A stretch of DNA of 45,043 nucleotides from an uncultured Alphaproteobacteria bacterium (GCA_905235385.1 CAJOLB010000002.1:1-45043); one strand, 5' to 3'; positions 18,848-29,976 are shown, counted from the stretch's first letter. Numbers and translations: made by a program. The notes: generated from the sequence alone by a model not told the origin.

Positions 18848-20544
18848 TATTTAGCGCTCCCGTATTTTTGTTTTAATTCTTCCAAACGTTCAGGGCTGAT
18901 ACGTTCAAACAAAGGCTCACCGACCTCAAACGGTTCACCGCCTTTGAAAAACATGATTTCATTTGATACGTTAAAATCTTTCAAAGAGCTATGTTCATCA
19001 ATTTTCAAGTTCAAGCGCGCCATCATATTTTCTGATGTTTGAGGCATAATCGGGAAAGTCAAAAGCGCAAAAATGCGAATAAGGTTGATACAAACATTTA
19101 AGATGTTGCCCGCACGTTCGGGGTTTTCTTTGATAACCGTCCAAGGCTCGGAGGCCGTGATGTAATTGTTGCCTTCCACCCAAACGGCGCGAAGTTCCGC
19201 AAGTGCTTTTCTAAACTCAAGTTCTTTGAAATATTTGAAATATAAATCAACGTGTGTTTGTAAATTCTTGACAAGTTCTTTTTCTAAATCTGTCCAAGAA
19301 CCGCTTGAAGGAACGGTGTTGCCGATTTTTGATGAGGTCATTTTCAAAACACGCGAGACAAAGTTGCCTAAAACACCGTTTAAGTCTTTATTGACAACAC
19401 CGGAGAACAAATCAAACGTAAAGCTTGAATCAGAGCTTTCAGGCACATTGCTCATCAAAAAATAACGCCAATAATCAGCCGGCATCTCGCTTATGGCATC
19501 GCCTGCAAAAACACCTCTGTTTTCAGATTTTGAGAACTTTCCGCCTTCATAAGTTAAGTAGCTGAACCCTTTAAGGTAATCAACTTTTTTAAAGTTCATG
19601 TCCGTTCCCAAAAGCGTGGCAGGGAATGTGATGGAGTGATATGGCACATTGTCTTTGCCCATAAACTCCACATAATAAACATCATTGCCCTCAAACCACC
19701 AATCTTTCCAGTCGCGCTCAGCGGGCTTTTCATCGGACCATTGTTTTGTAATGCCGATATAGCCGATCGGGGCATCAAACCAAACATAAAAAACTTTGTC
19801 TTCATAGCCTTTTTTAGGCACAGGAAAGCCCCATTTCAAATCACGTGTGATACAACGCGGCTCTAAACCCTCTTTAAGCCATTTTAGGGCAATCGAATAA
19901 GCCACTTCAGGCCAAAAAGCCTCTTTTGTTTTGAGCCAATCTTTGAGTTTTGGTTCAATTTTAGGCAAGTTCAAAAACAGATGTTTTGATTCTCTGACCT
20001 CTAAATTTGTTGAGCCGGAAATTGAGCTTTTGGGATTGATTAAATCTGTCGGCTCCAAAACTTTCGTGCAGTTTTCGCACTGGTCACCGCGCGCTTTTTC
20101 ATAGCCGCAATAAGGGCAAGTACCGGTGATGTAACGGTCTGCCAAAAACATCTGATCGTCAATGGAATAAACCTGTTTGACCGTGCGTTCTTCAATAAAG
20201 CCGTTTTTATCCAAAGCTTCAAAAATCTGATAAGTGATTTCTTTATTTTGCTCGGAAGATGTGCGCCCGAAATAGTCAAACGAGAGGTTAAAATCTTTAT
20301 AGGTTTGATAGTGGCGCTTATGGTTCATATCGCAATAGCTTTGGACATCCATACCGGCTTTTAAGGCCCCGACCTCTGAAGTTGTGCCGTGTTCATCCGT
20401 GCCGACAATATATAAGACGTCGTTTCCCATCATTCGCATAAACCGTGCATAAACATCTGACGGAAGCAAGCAACCGACCATGTGCCCCAAATGCGGTACA
20501 CCGTTAATGTATGGCAATGCTGAAGTAACAAGAATTTTTGACAT
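18847..20544 (-). CDS. metG: Methionyl-tRNA synthetase
   Basis: LPYINGVPHLGHMVG (HIGH-like), CPYCG...QCENC zinc site, KFSKSENRG (KMSKS-like). Confidence 0.95.
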   Translation of the reverse strand: MSKILVTSALPYINGVPHLGHMVGCLLPSDVYARFMRMMGNDVLYIVGTDEHGTTSEVGALKAGMDVQSYCDMNHKRHYQTYKDFNLSFDYFGRTSSEQNKEITYQIFEALDKNGFIEERTVKQVYSIDDQMFLADRYITGTCPYCGYEKARGDQCENCTKVLEPTDLINPKSSISGSTNLEVRESKHLFLNLPKIEPKLKDWLKTKEAFWPEVAYSIALKWLKEGLEPRCITRDLKWGFPVPKKGYEDKVFYVWFDAPIGYIGITKQWSDEKPAERDWKDWWFEGNDVYYVEFMGKDNVPYHSITFPATLLGTDMNFKKVDYLKGFSYLTYEGGKFSKSENRGVFAGDAISEMPADYWRYFLMSNVPESSDSSFTFDLFSGVVNKDLNGVLGNFVSRVLKMTSSKIGNTVPSSGSWTDLEKELVKNLQTHVDLYFKYFKELEFRKALAELRAVWVEGNNYITASEPWTVIKENPERAGNILNVCINLIRIFALLTFPIMPQTSENMMARLNLKIDEHSSLKDFNVSNEIMFFKGGEPFEVGEPLFERISPERLEELKQKYGSAK

Positions 20545-20708
20545 ATTATATATTCTCCTTTATTTTTTTTATTTTTGCTTTATTTTATGCGGTTTTGATA
20601 AAACTTCAACAAATTTTTAAGGATATTGCAAATAAAAGATTAAATATCTCTTTCTTTTTGCCTAAAACGAACTAAATTAAAATAAAAAAATTGATAAAGG
20701 AACAAAAT

Positions 20709-21674
20709 ATGGATAAAGATTGTTTAGATTGTCCCCACGGACGTAAAGTTGTTGTTATCGGCTGCGGATTTGTCGGTTCGGCCTCTGCCTTTGCTTTAAT
20801 GCAATCCGGGCTGTTTTCCGAAATGGTTTTGATTGATGCGGATCAAAACAAGGCTGAAGGTGAAGCGTTAGACATCAGTCACGGCGTGCCTTTTGCGAAG
20901 CCTGTTAAAATTTATGCCGGCACATATGATGATGTTAAAGATGCCGCAATTATCGTTTTAACAGCAGGCGCAAATCAAAAACCGGGCGAAACACGGCTTG
21001 ATTTGGTTAAGAAAAACATCAGCATTTTTAAGGCTATTTTGCCCCAAATCAAACAAAGCAGATTTAAGGGAATTTTGCTTGTTGTCGCAAACCCTGTTGA
21101 TATTTTAACAACCGTTGCCGTCAAACTTTTAGGGCTGCCCGAAAATAAGATTTTAGGCTCCGGCACGGTTTTAGACACCGCACGCTTAAAATATGAGCTC
21201 GGCAATCACTTAAACGTTGATCCGCGAAGCGTTCATGCCTTTATTATCGGCGAACACGGCGATTCCGAAATTGCGGCATGGTCATCTGCCAATGTTTCGG
21301 GCATTGAACTCAACAGCTTTTGCGAAATGCGCGGGCATTTTCATCATGATGCCGCGATGGAGCGCATTGCAAATGATGTCAAAAACAGTGCTTATGAAAT
21401 TATTGAAAAGAAAAAAGCCACTTATTACGGCATTGCCATGTCCGTTAAGCGTATTTGCGAAGCGATTATGCGTGATGAAAAATCCATTTTGCCGATATCT
21501 TCCATGATGCACGGCGAATATGGCATTGAGGGCATATCTTTAAGTATGCCGGCCATTGTCGGCAAAGACGGCGTTGAAACGCATGTGCCGATTAAATTAA
21601 ACGAAGATGAAGCTTCAAAGCTGCGGAAATCTGCCCAAACGCTTCAAGATATTTTAGCTCAAAATGAGATATAA
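20709..21674 (+). CDS. ldh: L-lactate dehydrogenase / lactate-malate dehydrogenase family
   Basis: VVVIGCGFVGSASAFALMQ, GEALDISHG, ANPVDILT, GEHGDSEIAAWS. Start set at ATG 20709; the ORF extends to 20691. Confidence 0.88.
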   Translation: MDKDCLDCPHGRKVVVIGCGFVGSASAFALMQSGLFSEMVLIDADQNKAEGEALDISHGVPFAKPVKIYAGTYDDVKDAAIIVLTAGANQKPGETRLDLVKKNISIFKAILPQIKQSRFKGILLVVANPVDILTTVAVKLLGLPENKILGSGTVLDTARLKYELGNHLNVDPRSVHAFIIGEHGDSEIAAWSSANVSGIELNSFCEMRGHFHHDAAMERIANDVKNSAYEIIEKKKATYYGIAMSVKRICEAIMRDEKSILPISSMMHGEYGIEGISLSMPAIVGKDGVETHVPIKLNEDEASKLRKSAQTLQDILAQNEI

Positions 21675-21677
21675 AAA

Positions 21678-21708
21678 AAAGAACCGAGCAAATGTTCGGT
21701 TCTTTTTT
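21678..21708. terminator. Bidirectional terminator between ldh and rpsA
   Basis: aaaaagaaccga-gcaaatgt-tcggttctttttt. Confidence 0.8.
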
Positions 21709-21723
21709 GTTTGCTTAAAGCAA

Positions 21724-23406
21724 TTAGTTGGCTTTTTTCAAAGCTTCGCCTAAAGCATCACCTAAAGAAGTGTTTCCGTCATTAGAATTTGCATATTCTT
21801 CCAATGCCTTCTTTTCTTCTTCGATTTCAAAAGCTTTTACAGAAACGCCAAGTTTTCCGTTTTTCTTATCAACAGAAGTGAGTTTTGCTTCCAAAACATC
21901 GCCTTCGTGATAGTTTTCGAGATTTTGGCCTTCTTTATCTTTTGAAAGATCAGCTTTTTTGATTAAAGCCGGGATGCCCTCAACTTCAACATTTACGCCT
22001 TTTTCATCAATACCTGTCACAATTGCTTTGACAACATCGCCTTTTTTGAGGTTTTCCAAAGCAAGAGCCGCATTGTTTTCATCAAGCTGTTTAATGCCTA
22101 AGCTGATGCGTTCTTTTTCAACGTCAACATCAATGATTTTGGCTTTAATTGTTTGACCTTTTTCATAAGCTTTAACAGCTTCTTCACCGCTCTCGCCCCA
22201 TGCGAGGTCTGAAAGGTGAATCATACCGTCAATTTCATCTGTTAAGCCAACAAACAAACCAAATTCCGTGATGTTTTTGATTGTGCCTTCAATAACTGAT
22301 CCGGCCGGATGCTCTTCAACATAAGCTGCCCAAGGGTTCGGTTGGCATTGTTTGATGCCGAGGCTGATTCTTCTCTTTTCAGGATCAACTTCCAAAACCT
22401 TAACTTCAACTTCTTCAGATGTTGAAACAATTTTACCCGGATGAACGTTTTTACGTGTCCAGCTCATTTCAGAAACGTGAACCAAACCTTCAATGCCGTC
22501 TTCGAGTTCAACAAACGCACCGTAATCTGTGATATTTGTAACAACGCCTTTCTTGACATCGCCGACTTTATATTTTCCGGCAACAGCTTCCCAAGGATCT
22601 TTTTCAAGTTGTTTCATACCAAGGCTGATACGTTGTGTATCTTCATTGAATTTAATTACTTGAACTTTAATTGTTTGACCAACGCTCAAGACTTCTGCAG
22701 GGTGATTGATACGCTTCCAAGAAATATCGGTTACGTGAAGCAAACCGTCAACACCGCCCAAATCGATGAATGCACCGTAGTCTGTGATGTTCTTAACGAG
22801 ACCGTCTAAGACAGCGCCTTCTTTGATTGTGTCAATCAATTCGGCTCTGGCTTCTGCTCTTGTTTCTTCCAAAACAACACGGCGAGAAACAACGATGTTA
22901 CCGCGTTCTCTGTCCATCTTCAAAATTTGGAAAGGTTGAGAAATACCCATCAAAGGTGTAATGTCTTTAATCGGGCGAATATCAATTTGAGAACCGGGCA
23001 AGAAGGCAATTGCACCTTGCAAATCAACAGTGAAGCCGCCTTTAACGCGACCGAAAATCACACCGTTGACGCGTTCGCCGGCATTCATCAATTTCTCTAA
23101 TTCAACCCAAGCTTCTTCTCTGCGTGCTTTTTCACGAGACAAAACAATGTTACCGTCACGGTCTTCATAACGATCAACCATAACTTCAACAACATCGCCG
23201 ACTTTTAATTCAGGATTTTGACCGAATTCGCGAAGCGGAATGCGACCTTCTGATTTGAGGCCGACATCAACAGTCACATAGTCATCAGTTAAACGGATAA
23301 TTGTGCCTTTTACAACAGAGCCGACAATACCTTTATCGCCGAACTGTTCATTTAAGAGTTCTTCAAAATTTTCTGTTGTTTCGGGGATTTTAAATTCTGT
23401 AGTCAT
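21724..23406 (-). CDS. rpsA: 30S ribosomal protein S1
   Basis: Repeated S1/OB-fold motifs (ITDYGAFIDLGGVDGLLHVTDISW, ITDYGAFVELEDGIEGLVHVSEMSW, ITEFGLFVGLTDEIDGMIHLSDLAW). Confidence 0.95.
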   Translation of the reverse strand: MTTEFKIPETTENFEELLNEQFGDKGIVGSVVKGTIIRLTDDYVTVDVGLKSEGRIPLREFGQNPELKVGDVVEVMVDRYEDRDGNIVLSREKARREEAWVELEKLMNAGERVNGVIFGRVKGGFTVDLQGAIAFLPGSQIDIRPIKDITPLMGISQPFQILKMDRERGNIVVSRRVVLEETRAEARAELIDTIKEGAVLDGLVKNITDYGAFIDLGGVDGLLHVTDISWKRINHPAEVLSVGQTIKVQVIKFNEDTQRISLGMKQLEKDPWEAVAGKYKVGDVKKGVVTNITDYGAFVELEDGIEGLVHVSEMSWTRKNVHPGKIVSTSEEVEVKVLEVDPEKRRISLGIKQCQPNPWAAYVEEHPAGSVIEGTIKNITEFGLFVGLTDEIDGMIHLSDLAWGESGEEAVKAYEKGQTIKAKIIDVDVEKERISLGIKQLDENNAALALENLKKGDVVKAIVTGIDEKGVNVEVEGIPALIKKADLSKDKEGQNLENYHEGDVLEAKLTSVDKKNGKLGVSVKAFEIEEEKKALEEYANSNDGNTSLGDALGEALKKAN

Positions 23407-23551
23407 AAAAAAAATATTTCAAAAAATGCCAGACCTTATAAAAAAGCGGACTTGCGCGAGGTTAACAAACTTTAAAAAAAGCGCGCCCTTTATTTCAAAG
23501 ATGCGCTCTTTATACACCATATTTTTTGAATTTCAAGTGTTTTTTATAAAA

Positions 23552-23586
23552 AATTAAAAACCCGCCTGAAAACAGCGGGTTTTAAA
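23552..23586 (-). terminator. Terminator downstream of rpmJ
   Basis: aaaacccgc-ctgaaaaca-gcgggtttt hairpin, T-rich on the minus strand. Confidence 0.75.
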
Positions 23587-23610
23587 ATCTCTAACTTAAA
23601 ATAAAAAGAA

Positions 23611-23736
23611 TTATCCCTGACGAGCTTTGAGCTTCGGATTCTTTTTATTGATAACATAAACGCGACCTTTACGACGAACAACTTTGCAGTCTTTATCGCG
23701 TACTTTTTTAGATTTCAAAGAACTGTAGCACTTCAT
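23611..23736 (-). CDS. rpmJ: 50S ribosomal protein L36 (not in ORF track)
   Basis: Minus-strand translation [42 protein letters not shown]36-like. Confidence 0.92.
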   Translation of the reverse strand: MKCYSSLKSKKVRDKDCKVVRRKGRVYVINKKNPKLKARQG

Positions 23737-23893
23737 TTTTTTAATTCCTTTTCGTTATATTTGGGCGCAAGATATTCTAAAAGATATGAAATGTCAACTA
23801 AAATTTTTTTATTTTATGATTTTTTTTATTTTAATTGCTTTTTTACTTATTTTATGTATGATATCGGCATATTCAAATTTGGGGAATACTTTA

Positions 23894-24427
23894 ATGAATA
23901 AAACTTTATTTTATGCTCTTTCATTACTTTTGCCCACCTTTGGCGCAATTGCAGCAGAACCTACCTATCTTGAAGAAGTTAAATCTTTAGGCTTTGTATC
24001 GGGGCAAGGACTCGCGTGTCAGGCTTCAAAATACGACACTTTTGAACTTTTAGCTCGTGCTATTTTGGTTTCCAAAGCGCAAAGTGATGATATGCAAGAG
24101 CAAGGAATGCGCGCTTTTAACGAGGGGAAGGCAGAAGCGTTTATCTCAAAAATCAGAGATAATATGTCAGATTGTGCCCAAATCAACAGATCTTTTGATA
24201 ATCAGCAAATTTTTAAGGCTGTTTTATATGGCGACGGCACAATTAAAATGCCCGACGGAAAGCTTATTAAACCGCGACATGCTTATGATGCCACACTTGT
24301 TTATAAAAAAGATCCGAATGCCAGAGATAATATGATTGAACTTTATCAGACGCAGCACAACAAAATCTTAAACGATCCGAATTACAAAAAAGCACTGCGG
24401 GAGCGTCAGGCTCGAGACGGCTTTTAG
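23894..24427 (+). CDS. Hypothetical secreted/periplasmic protein
   Basis: Signal peptide MNKTLFYALSLLLPTFGAIAAEPTY; upstream ORF extension to 23786 is poorly supported. Confidence 0.6.
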   Translation: MNKTLFYALSLLLPTFGAIAAEPTYLEEVKSLGFVSGQGLACQASKYDTFELLARAILVSKAQSDDMQEQGMRAFNEGKAEAFISKIRDNMSDCAQINRSFDNQQIFKAVLYGDGTIKMPDGKLIKPRHAYDATLVYKKDPNARDNMIELYQTQHNKILNDPNYKKALRERQARDGF

Positions 24428-24466
24428 AACAAAACATTTTTTATTTTATTTGTGAGAGAATTTAAG

Positions 24467-26146
24467 ATGGCTTCTTACCAATATGTATTTGTTATGCAAA
24501 ACTTAAGCAAGGTCTTTCCGGGCGGAAAGGAACTTTTTAAGGGTATAACGCTTTCATTTTTACCGGGGGCGAAAATCGGCGTTTTAGGTGTGAACGGTGC
24601 CGGTAAATCAACCCTTTTAAAGATTATGGCCGGCGTTGACAAAGAATTCGGCGGCGAAGCTTGGGCGGCAGACGGCGTAAAAGTCGGTTATTTGGAGCAG
24701 GAACCAAAGCTCGATCCGAAGAAAAACGTTATGGAAAATGTGATGGACGGCGTTGGCGAAGTTCGCGATCTCTTAAAAGAGTTTGAAGAGATATCCTTAA
24801 AATTTGCCGAACCGATGTCAGATGAGCAAATGAATGCCCTCATTGAAAAACAAGCAGAACTTTCCGAAAAAATAGACGCCGCCGGCGGTTGGGATTTAGA
24901 ACGAAACGTTGAAATCGCCATGGATGCTTTGCGCTGTCCGCCGAAAGATGCTGACGTAACCAAACTCTCCGGCGGTGAAAAAAGGCGTGTTGCTCTATGC
25001 AGGCTTTTGCTTTCAAAACCTGACTTGCTGCTTTTGGACGAACCGACAAACCATTTGGATGCCGAATCGGTCGCTTGGCTCGAACAACACTTAAAAGACT
25101 ATAAAGGAACGGTTGTGATGGTCACTCACGACCGCTATTTCCTTGACAACGTTACAGGCTGGATTTTAGAGCTTGACCGCGGACAAGGCATTCCTTACGA
25201 GGGCAACTATTCTTCTTGGCTTGAACAAAAGCAAAAACGCTTGGAACAGGAAGCAAAAGAAGAATCCGCACGCCAGCGCACACTTGCAAACGAGCTTGAA
25301 TGGATTCAAAAGAATCCGAAAGCCAGACAAGCAAAATCTAAAGCACGTATCAATGCTTATGACGAACTTTTGCAACAGGCTGTCAAAGATAAAATTACGC
25401 ACGCTTATATCAATATTCCGATGACAGATCGCTTGGGTGATTTGGTCATTGAGGCTAAAAACATCAGCAAGGCTTTCGGCGACAGGGTTTTGATTGACAA
25501 CCTCTCGTTTAAAATTCCAAAGGGCGCGATTGTCGGCATTATCGGTCCGAACGGCGCCGGAAAAACAACGCTTTTTAAGATGATTACAGGGCAATTAAAA
25601 CCAGATTCGGGCGAAATACGTTTGGGCGATACGGTTGATCTCGGCTATGTTGACCAAACGCGTGATGAACTGAACCCCGACAAAACCGTTTGGGAAGAAA
25701 TTTCAGACGGGCTTGATATGATGGTTTTAGGCAAAAAACAGATGCCCTCACGAGCTTATGTCGGTCAATTTAACTTTAAGAGCTCGGATCAGCAGAAGAA
25801 AGTCGGTCAACTCTCAGGCGGTGAGCGCAACCGCGTTCATCTTGCAAAGATGCTTAAAAAAGGCGCAAACGTTATTTTGCTTGACGAGCCGACGAATGAC
25901 TTAGATGTTGACACATTGCGCTCGCTCGAAGAAGGCATTATGGCTTATCCGGGCTGCGTTTTGGTAACCTCACACGACAGGTGGTTTTTAGACCGTTTGG
26001 CAACGCATATTTTAGCTTATGAAGATGAAGGGCATGTCGAATGGTTTGAGGGCAATTTTGAAGAATATGAAAAAGACAAACGCAGACGTTTGGGAGATGA
26101 GGCCTGCCAACCGCACCGACTGAAATATAAAAAACTTGAGAGGTAA
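24467..26146 (+). CDS. ettA: Energy-dependent translational throttle protein EttA (ABC-F ATPase)
   Basis: Two Walker A ([18 protein letters not shown]) and LSGGE motifs; C-terminus [20 protein letters not shown]. Confidence 0.94.
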   Translation: MASYQYVFVMQNLSKVFPGGKELFKGITLSFLPGAKIGVLGVNGAGKSTLLKIMAGVDKEFGGEAWAADGVKVGYLEQEPKLDPKKNVMENVMDGVGEVRDLLKEFEEISLKFAEPMSDEQMNALIEKQAELSEKIDAAGGWDLERNVEIAMDALRCPPKDADVTKLSGGEKRRVALCRLLLSKPDLLLLDEPTNHLDAESVAWLEQHLKDYKGTVVMVTHDRYFLDNVTGWILELDRGQGIPYEGNYSSWLEQKQKRLEQEAKEESARQRTLANELEWIQKNPKARQAKSKARINAYDELLQQAVKDKITHAYINIPMTDRLGDLVIEAKNISKAFGDRVLIDNLSFKIPKGAIVGIIGPNGAGKTTLFKMITGQLKPDSGEIRLGDTVDLGYVDQTRDELNPDKTVWEEISDGLDMMVLGKKQMPSRAYVGQFNFKSSDQQKKVGQLSGGERNRVHLAKMLKKGANVILLDEPTNDLDVDTLRSLEEGIMAYPGCVLVTSHDRWFLDRLATHILAYEDEGHVEWFEGNFEEYEKDKRRRLGDEACQPHRLKYKKLER

Positions 26147-26147
26147 A

Positions 26148-26849
26148 ATGAAAAAGATTGATGTGCCTTATTTTGATGAGCGTAACGCTGAAATTGATAT
26201 GATTGTCATACATTCTATGGCTCATGATGTTGACAGTGCGCTTAAAAGTTTTGAACGTCATCAGGTCAGTGCACACTATATGATTGATGAAAAAGGAAAA
26301 ATCTATCAATTTGTTGATGATGAAAAACGTGCATGGCATGCAGGAAAAAGCTTTTGGCAAGGCAAAGAAAATCTCAATCACAATTCCATCGGCATTGAAC
26401 TTTGTTCAAAAAGTTTCGGACAAGAGCCCTATCCTGATAAACAAATTTCTGCGCTTATCAGGCTCTGCCAACGCTTGAAGCGCAAATATCATATTAAAAA
26501 AGCTCGAATTTTAGGGCATTCGGATATTGCCCCGACGCGCAAAGTTGACCCCGGCAAAGCGTTCCCTTGGAAATATCTTTCAAAACACGGTTTGGGTGTT
26601 TGGTATGATTTGAAAGATGCGCAAAAAGTTCATTCAAATGATGAAAAAGACCTTTTAAGTGCGCTCGGTTATGATGTTTCAAACATTTTGGCAGCGAAGT
26701 GGGCTTTTATCAGACATTATATGGGGGAATATGTTCCTCAAGGCGTTGTTGAGGATATGGAAGCCCATCCGTTTCCCGATCAAATCAATGTGCCGCAAGA
26801 TGAATTTTTGAACGTTTTGAAAGCTGTTCGGGCGCAAACACACAAATAA
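26148..26849 (+). CDS. N-acetylmuramoyl-L-alanine amidase, AmpD/Amidase_2 family
   Basis: DMIVIHSMA, VSAHYMIDEKGKIYQFV, RAWHAGKSFW, NSIGIELC, ILGHSDIAPTRKVDPGKAFPW. Confidence 0.9.
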   Translation: MKKIDVPYFDERNAEIDMIVIHSMAHDVDSALKSFERHQVSAHYMIDEKGKIYQFVDDEKRAWHAGKSFWQGKENLNHNSIGIELCSKSFGQEPYPDKQISALIRLCQRLKRKYHIKKARILGHSDIAPTRKVDPGKAFPWKYLSKHGLGVWYDLKDAQKVHSNDEKDLLSALGYDVSNILAAKWAFIRHYMGEYVPQGVVEDMEAHPFPDQINVPQDEFLNVLKAVRAQTHK

Positions 26850-26853
26850 ACAC

Positions 26854-26889
26854 AAAAACCTCTCATTTCTGAGAGGTTTTTTGTTTTTT
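26854..26889 (+). terminator. Rho-independent terminator
   Basis: aaaaacctctcatttctgagaggttttttgttttttc. Confidence 0.8.
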
Positions 26890-26903
26890 CACAGTGCGCG
26901 ATC

Positions 26904-27680
26904 TTATTCTTCCACATGCCCATAAGGATTTTGGACCCACGGCGGCGGAGAGTCACGATAACTCGGAAAACGTACGTCCCCACTTGTTATGGGTTTGACC
27001 TCATCTTTATGACGCACCAGCCAAAACGGCTCATGCTCTTCCTGATGGTCAAGCCTTTCGCACCAACGCGTTCGATCATCGTAACTACCGCTATAGCGGA
27101 CTACATCTTTGAGCGCTTCTATCGCAACAGGCTTTTTCTTGAATAAGCCTTTCCAATGAACCTGATAGATACGCTCAAAAAATATTTTCTCCGTAAAGGG
27201 ATGCCCCTTAGCTTCGAAGTGCGTCATCTGCCCATCGAAAAAAAGTTTAATCGTATCGTCCGCACACTTTTCGTATCGCCACAAGGCGCTCATCTCAGCG
27301 GGCACCAGATACACCGTCTTTGACATCACCTGCCAGATGATGTGAATCGTATAGGGCTCATAATCCCAAAGGCGCATTAGATTGCGCGTCTTTGCGTAGA
27401 AAACAAGCTCTCTATCAAATTTTGCCAATTCATCATCTTGCTTTTGAGCATACGGCAGGTAAATGTTGCTCATCGAAAAAAAGCCCATATAAACATCACA
27501 AAGATCACCGAGGTCATAGATGTCTTGATCTGCAATAACCTTTGCAAAAAGCTTTTTTACCTCCTCGAGCGTGAGGTAAGGCCTTGTCGACACTCTTTGG
27601 AAAGTAAGATCATCAAGCTGTGTTACAGCATACCCGAAGGTTCGCTCATCCGTAGATGAAGATAAGTCTACGTAACCCAT
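26904..27680 (-). CDS. Hypothetical protein, no recognised domain
   Basis: 258-aa uninterrupted ORF with an upstream TTGACA-N16-TATTTT promoter-like sequence; no family recognised. Confidence 0.6.
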   Translation of the reverse strand: MGYVDLSSSTDERTFGYAVTQLDDLTFQRVSTRPYLTLEEVKKLFAKVIADQDIYDLGDLCDVYMGFFSMSNIYLPYAQKQDDELAKFDRELVFYAKTRNLMRLWDYEPYTIHIIWQVMSKTVYLVPAEMSALWRYEKCADDTIKLFFDGQMTHFEAKGHPFTEKIFFERIYQVHWKGLFKKKPVAIEALKDVVRYSGSYDDRTRWCERLDHQEEHEPFWLVRHKDEVKPITSGDVRFPSYRDSPPPWVQNPYGHVEE

Positions 27681-27773
27681 AAAAATGAAATATTAATAGT
27701 TAAACATATGCTTAGAAATGAGGTTTTAAAAATACCATACATTTCTTTTTTGTCAAGTATTTTTTTGACCAGC

Positions 27774-28442
27774 TTATGCCGCTTTTATTTTCTCTTCAAC
27801 GATTTTTAAGACTGCATTGATTTCCGTTTCGGCATCCATGTCCGATGTGTCGATGATTATTGCATCATCAGCCGGTTTCATCGGTGCGGATTTTCGCTCC
27901 GAATCGCGTTTGTCGCGGGCTATCATATCTTCCAAAACCTTTTGATAGGTCGTTTCAATGCCTTTTGTCTCAAATTCTTTAAAACGGCGCATAGCGCGCA
28001 CTTCTGTCGATGCGGTCACAAAAAACTTAATGTCAGCATGCGGACAAACAACCGTGCCGGTATCGCGCCCGTCATAAATCACCCCGTTTGCTTTTGTTCC
28101 GTCTGCAAAAACGGGCGACAAAGCAAAATCCTGCTGCATTTTCAAAAGAACCTGACGCACCGAATTAATTGCCGAAACTTTTGAGGCCGCCTGCCCGCCG
28201 ATATCCGTTCTGAAATCAGGATTTTTTGAGAGTTCCATCATTTTTTCAAATGTCATCTCGCGGGCGATTTTTAGCGCTTCTTCTTCATTTTCGGGATTTA
28301 AGCCATTCATAACCATATCAAGCCCGACAGCACGATAAATCATGCCGGTATCAAAATATGCCAATTTATATTTTAAAGACAATACTTTTGAAACCGTTCC
28401 CTTGCCGGCTGCGGCCGGTCCGTCTATTGTAATAATCATCAT
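27774..28442 (-). CDS. cmk: Cytidylate kinase
   Basis: MIITIDGPAAAGKGTVSKVLS, YFDTGMIYRAVG, YDGRDTGTVVCP, ARDKRDSER. Confidence 0.95.
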   Translation of the reverse strand: MMIITIDGPAAAGKGTVSKVLSLKYKLAYFDTGMIYRAVGLDMVMNGLNPENEEEALKIAREMTFEKMMELSKNPDFRTDIGGQAASKVSAINSVRQVLLKMQQDFALSPVFADGTKANGVIYDGRDTGTVVCPHADIKFFVTASTEVRAMRRFKEFETKGIETTYQKVLEDMIARDKRDSERKSAPMKPADDAIIIDTSDMDAETEINAVLKIVEEKIKAA

Positions 28443-28536
28443 TTTTCCTTCATTTTTTCACTTTTGTTATTTTTTCATTAACATATCTTTTGCTATAATA
28501 CAGTTAAGTTTTCAACTTATACAGAATTTTTAAACC

Positions 28537-29268
28537 ATGAGCAAAAAAAACCGCATTCGTCTGATGGCATATACCCCCCTTCAAAGCGGCGGAATATATG
28601 AAACAACAGAGCCTCAAGCACACTATCTTAAAGATGTGATGCGCTTAAAGGTCGGTGATGATGTTTTTCTTTTTGACGGCATTAACGGCGAATTTTCGGC
28701 AAACATTGCTCAGATAAACAAAAAGTCCGTTATCTTGAATATTAACCAAAAGGTTGCCGATTTTCAAAAGTCTCCAGATGTTTGGCTTTTGTTTGCCCCT
28801 TTAAAAAAAGACAACACCGATATTGTCATTCAAAAATCGGTTGAACTCGGCGTTTCAAAAATCATTCCCGTTCAAACGGAATATACCTCAAATGCGGGCA
28901 TAAAACTTGAGCGTATGCGCGCTCAGGTCATTGAAGCTGCCGAACAATCAAGGCGGACTGATTTGCCTGAAATTTTATCACCCATTACTTTAGAAAAACT
29001 CTTGGAAAAATGGGATAAAAAAAGAACTTTGGTTTATCTTAACGAAACGGGAGCTGGTCAATCTTTTATTGATGCTTCAAAAAAAATGTCTGCACCTGTT
29101 GCTTTTTTGGTCGGTCCCGAAGGGGGATTTTCTTTAGAAGAATTTGAAATGCTTAAAAGTTTGCCTTATACTTTAAGTTTGGCGCTCGGGCCGCGGATTT
29201 TGCGTGCAGAAACGGCTTGCCTTGCTGCGCTTTCGTGTTGGCAGGCTTTTTGCGGTGATTGGAAATAA
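28537..29268 (+). CDS. rsmE: 16S rRNA (uracil1498-N3)-methyltransferase
   Basis: HYLKDVMRLKVGDDVFLFDG, EQSRRTDLPEI, VGPEGGFSLEEFEML, LGPRILRAETA. Confidence 0.93.
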   Translation: MSKKNRIRLMAYTPLQSGGIYETTEPQAHYLKDVMRLKVGDDVFLFDGINGEFSANIAQINKKSVILNINQKVADFQKSPDVWLLFAPLKKDNTDIVIQKSVELGVSKIIPVQTEYTSNAGIKLERMRAQVIEAAEQSRRTDLPEILSPITLEKLLEKWDKKRTLVYLNETGAGQSFIDASKKMSAPVAFLVGPEGGFSLEEFEMLKSLPYTLSLALGPRILRAETACLAALSCWQAFCGDWK

Positions 29269-29280
29269 AGGAGAACAAAT

Positions 29281-29967
29281 ATGGATATACTTATTGCCGA
29301 CGATCATGAACTCTTTTTACAAGGACTTCAATTTGTTTTGCAATCACATTTTGAGGATACAAACATTACAGCCGTTAAAAATTATACCGAACTTTTTAAT
29401 ACCCTTCAAAACCATCATTTTGATTTGATTATGACTGATTTGGCTATGCCGGGGGCGAATCCTTTGGATGCCTTAAATAAAATGCATTCTCTTCTTAAAG
29501 ACACACCGATTATTGTTATTTCGGCCGTTTTTGACAAAGAGATTGTTGAAAAAACAATTGAGATCGGTGTTTCGGGGTATATCCCGAAATCTTCATCTAA
29601 CGATTTAATGTTGTCGGCTATCCATTTGGTTTTGGCCGGCGGTGTTTATATTCCTAAAGAACTTTTGGATGAAGCCGCCACAAATCAAGAATTGACTTCC
29701 GAACTTGCCAAACTTAAGGAATTAGCTCAGCCCCAATCGCCCAAAAGCAAAGATAAAAAGCTTACACCCCGACAGATTGACGTTATCAGAGGAATCGCTA
29801 AAGGTTTGCCCAATAAGTTGATTGCTTATGAGCTCGGGCTGACTGAAGGAACCGTTAAGGTTCATATGACTGTTATCTTAAAAACACTCGGCGTTCTTAA
29901 CCGAACAGCCGCTGTGATGGAAGCCGTTAAGAAAGGTTATATTACAAAAGAAGAAGCCGGATTATAG
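29281..29967 (+). CDS. NarL/FixJ-type response regulator (receiver + LuxR HTH)
   Basis: ILIADDHELF...DLIMTDLAMPGANPLDAL...GYIPKS; LTPRQIDVIRGIAKGLPNKLIAYELGLTEGTVKVHMTVILKTLGV. Confidence 0.92.
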   Translation: MDILIADDHELFLQGLQFVLQSHFEDTNITAVKNYTELFNTLQNHHFDLIMTDLAMPGANPLDALNKMHSLLKDTPIIVISAVFDKEIVEKTIEIGVSGYIPKSSSNDLMLSAIHLVLAGGVYIPKELLDEAATNQELTSELAKLKELAQPQSPKSKDKKLTPRQIDVIRGIAKGLPNKLIAYELGLTEGTVKVHMTVILKTLGVLNRTAAVMEAVKKGYITKEEAGL

Positions 29968-29976
29968 GAGAAAAAG

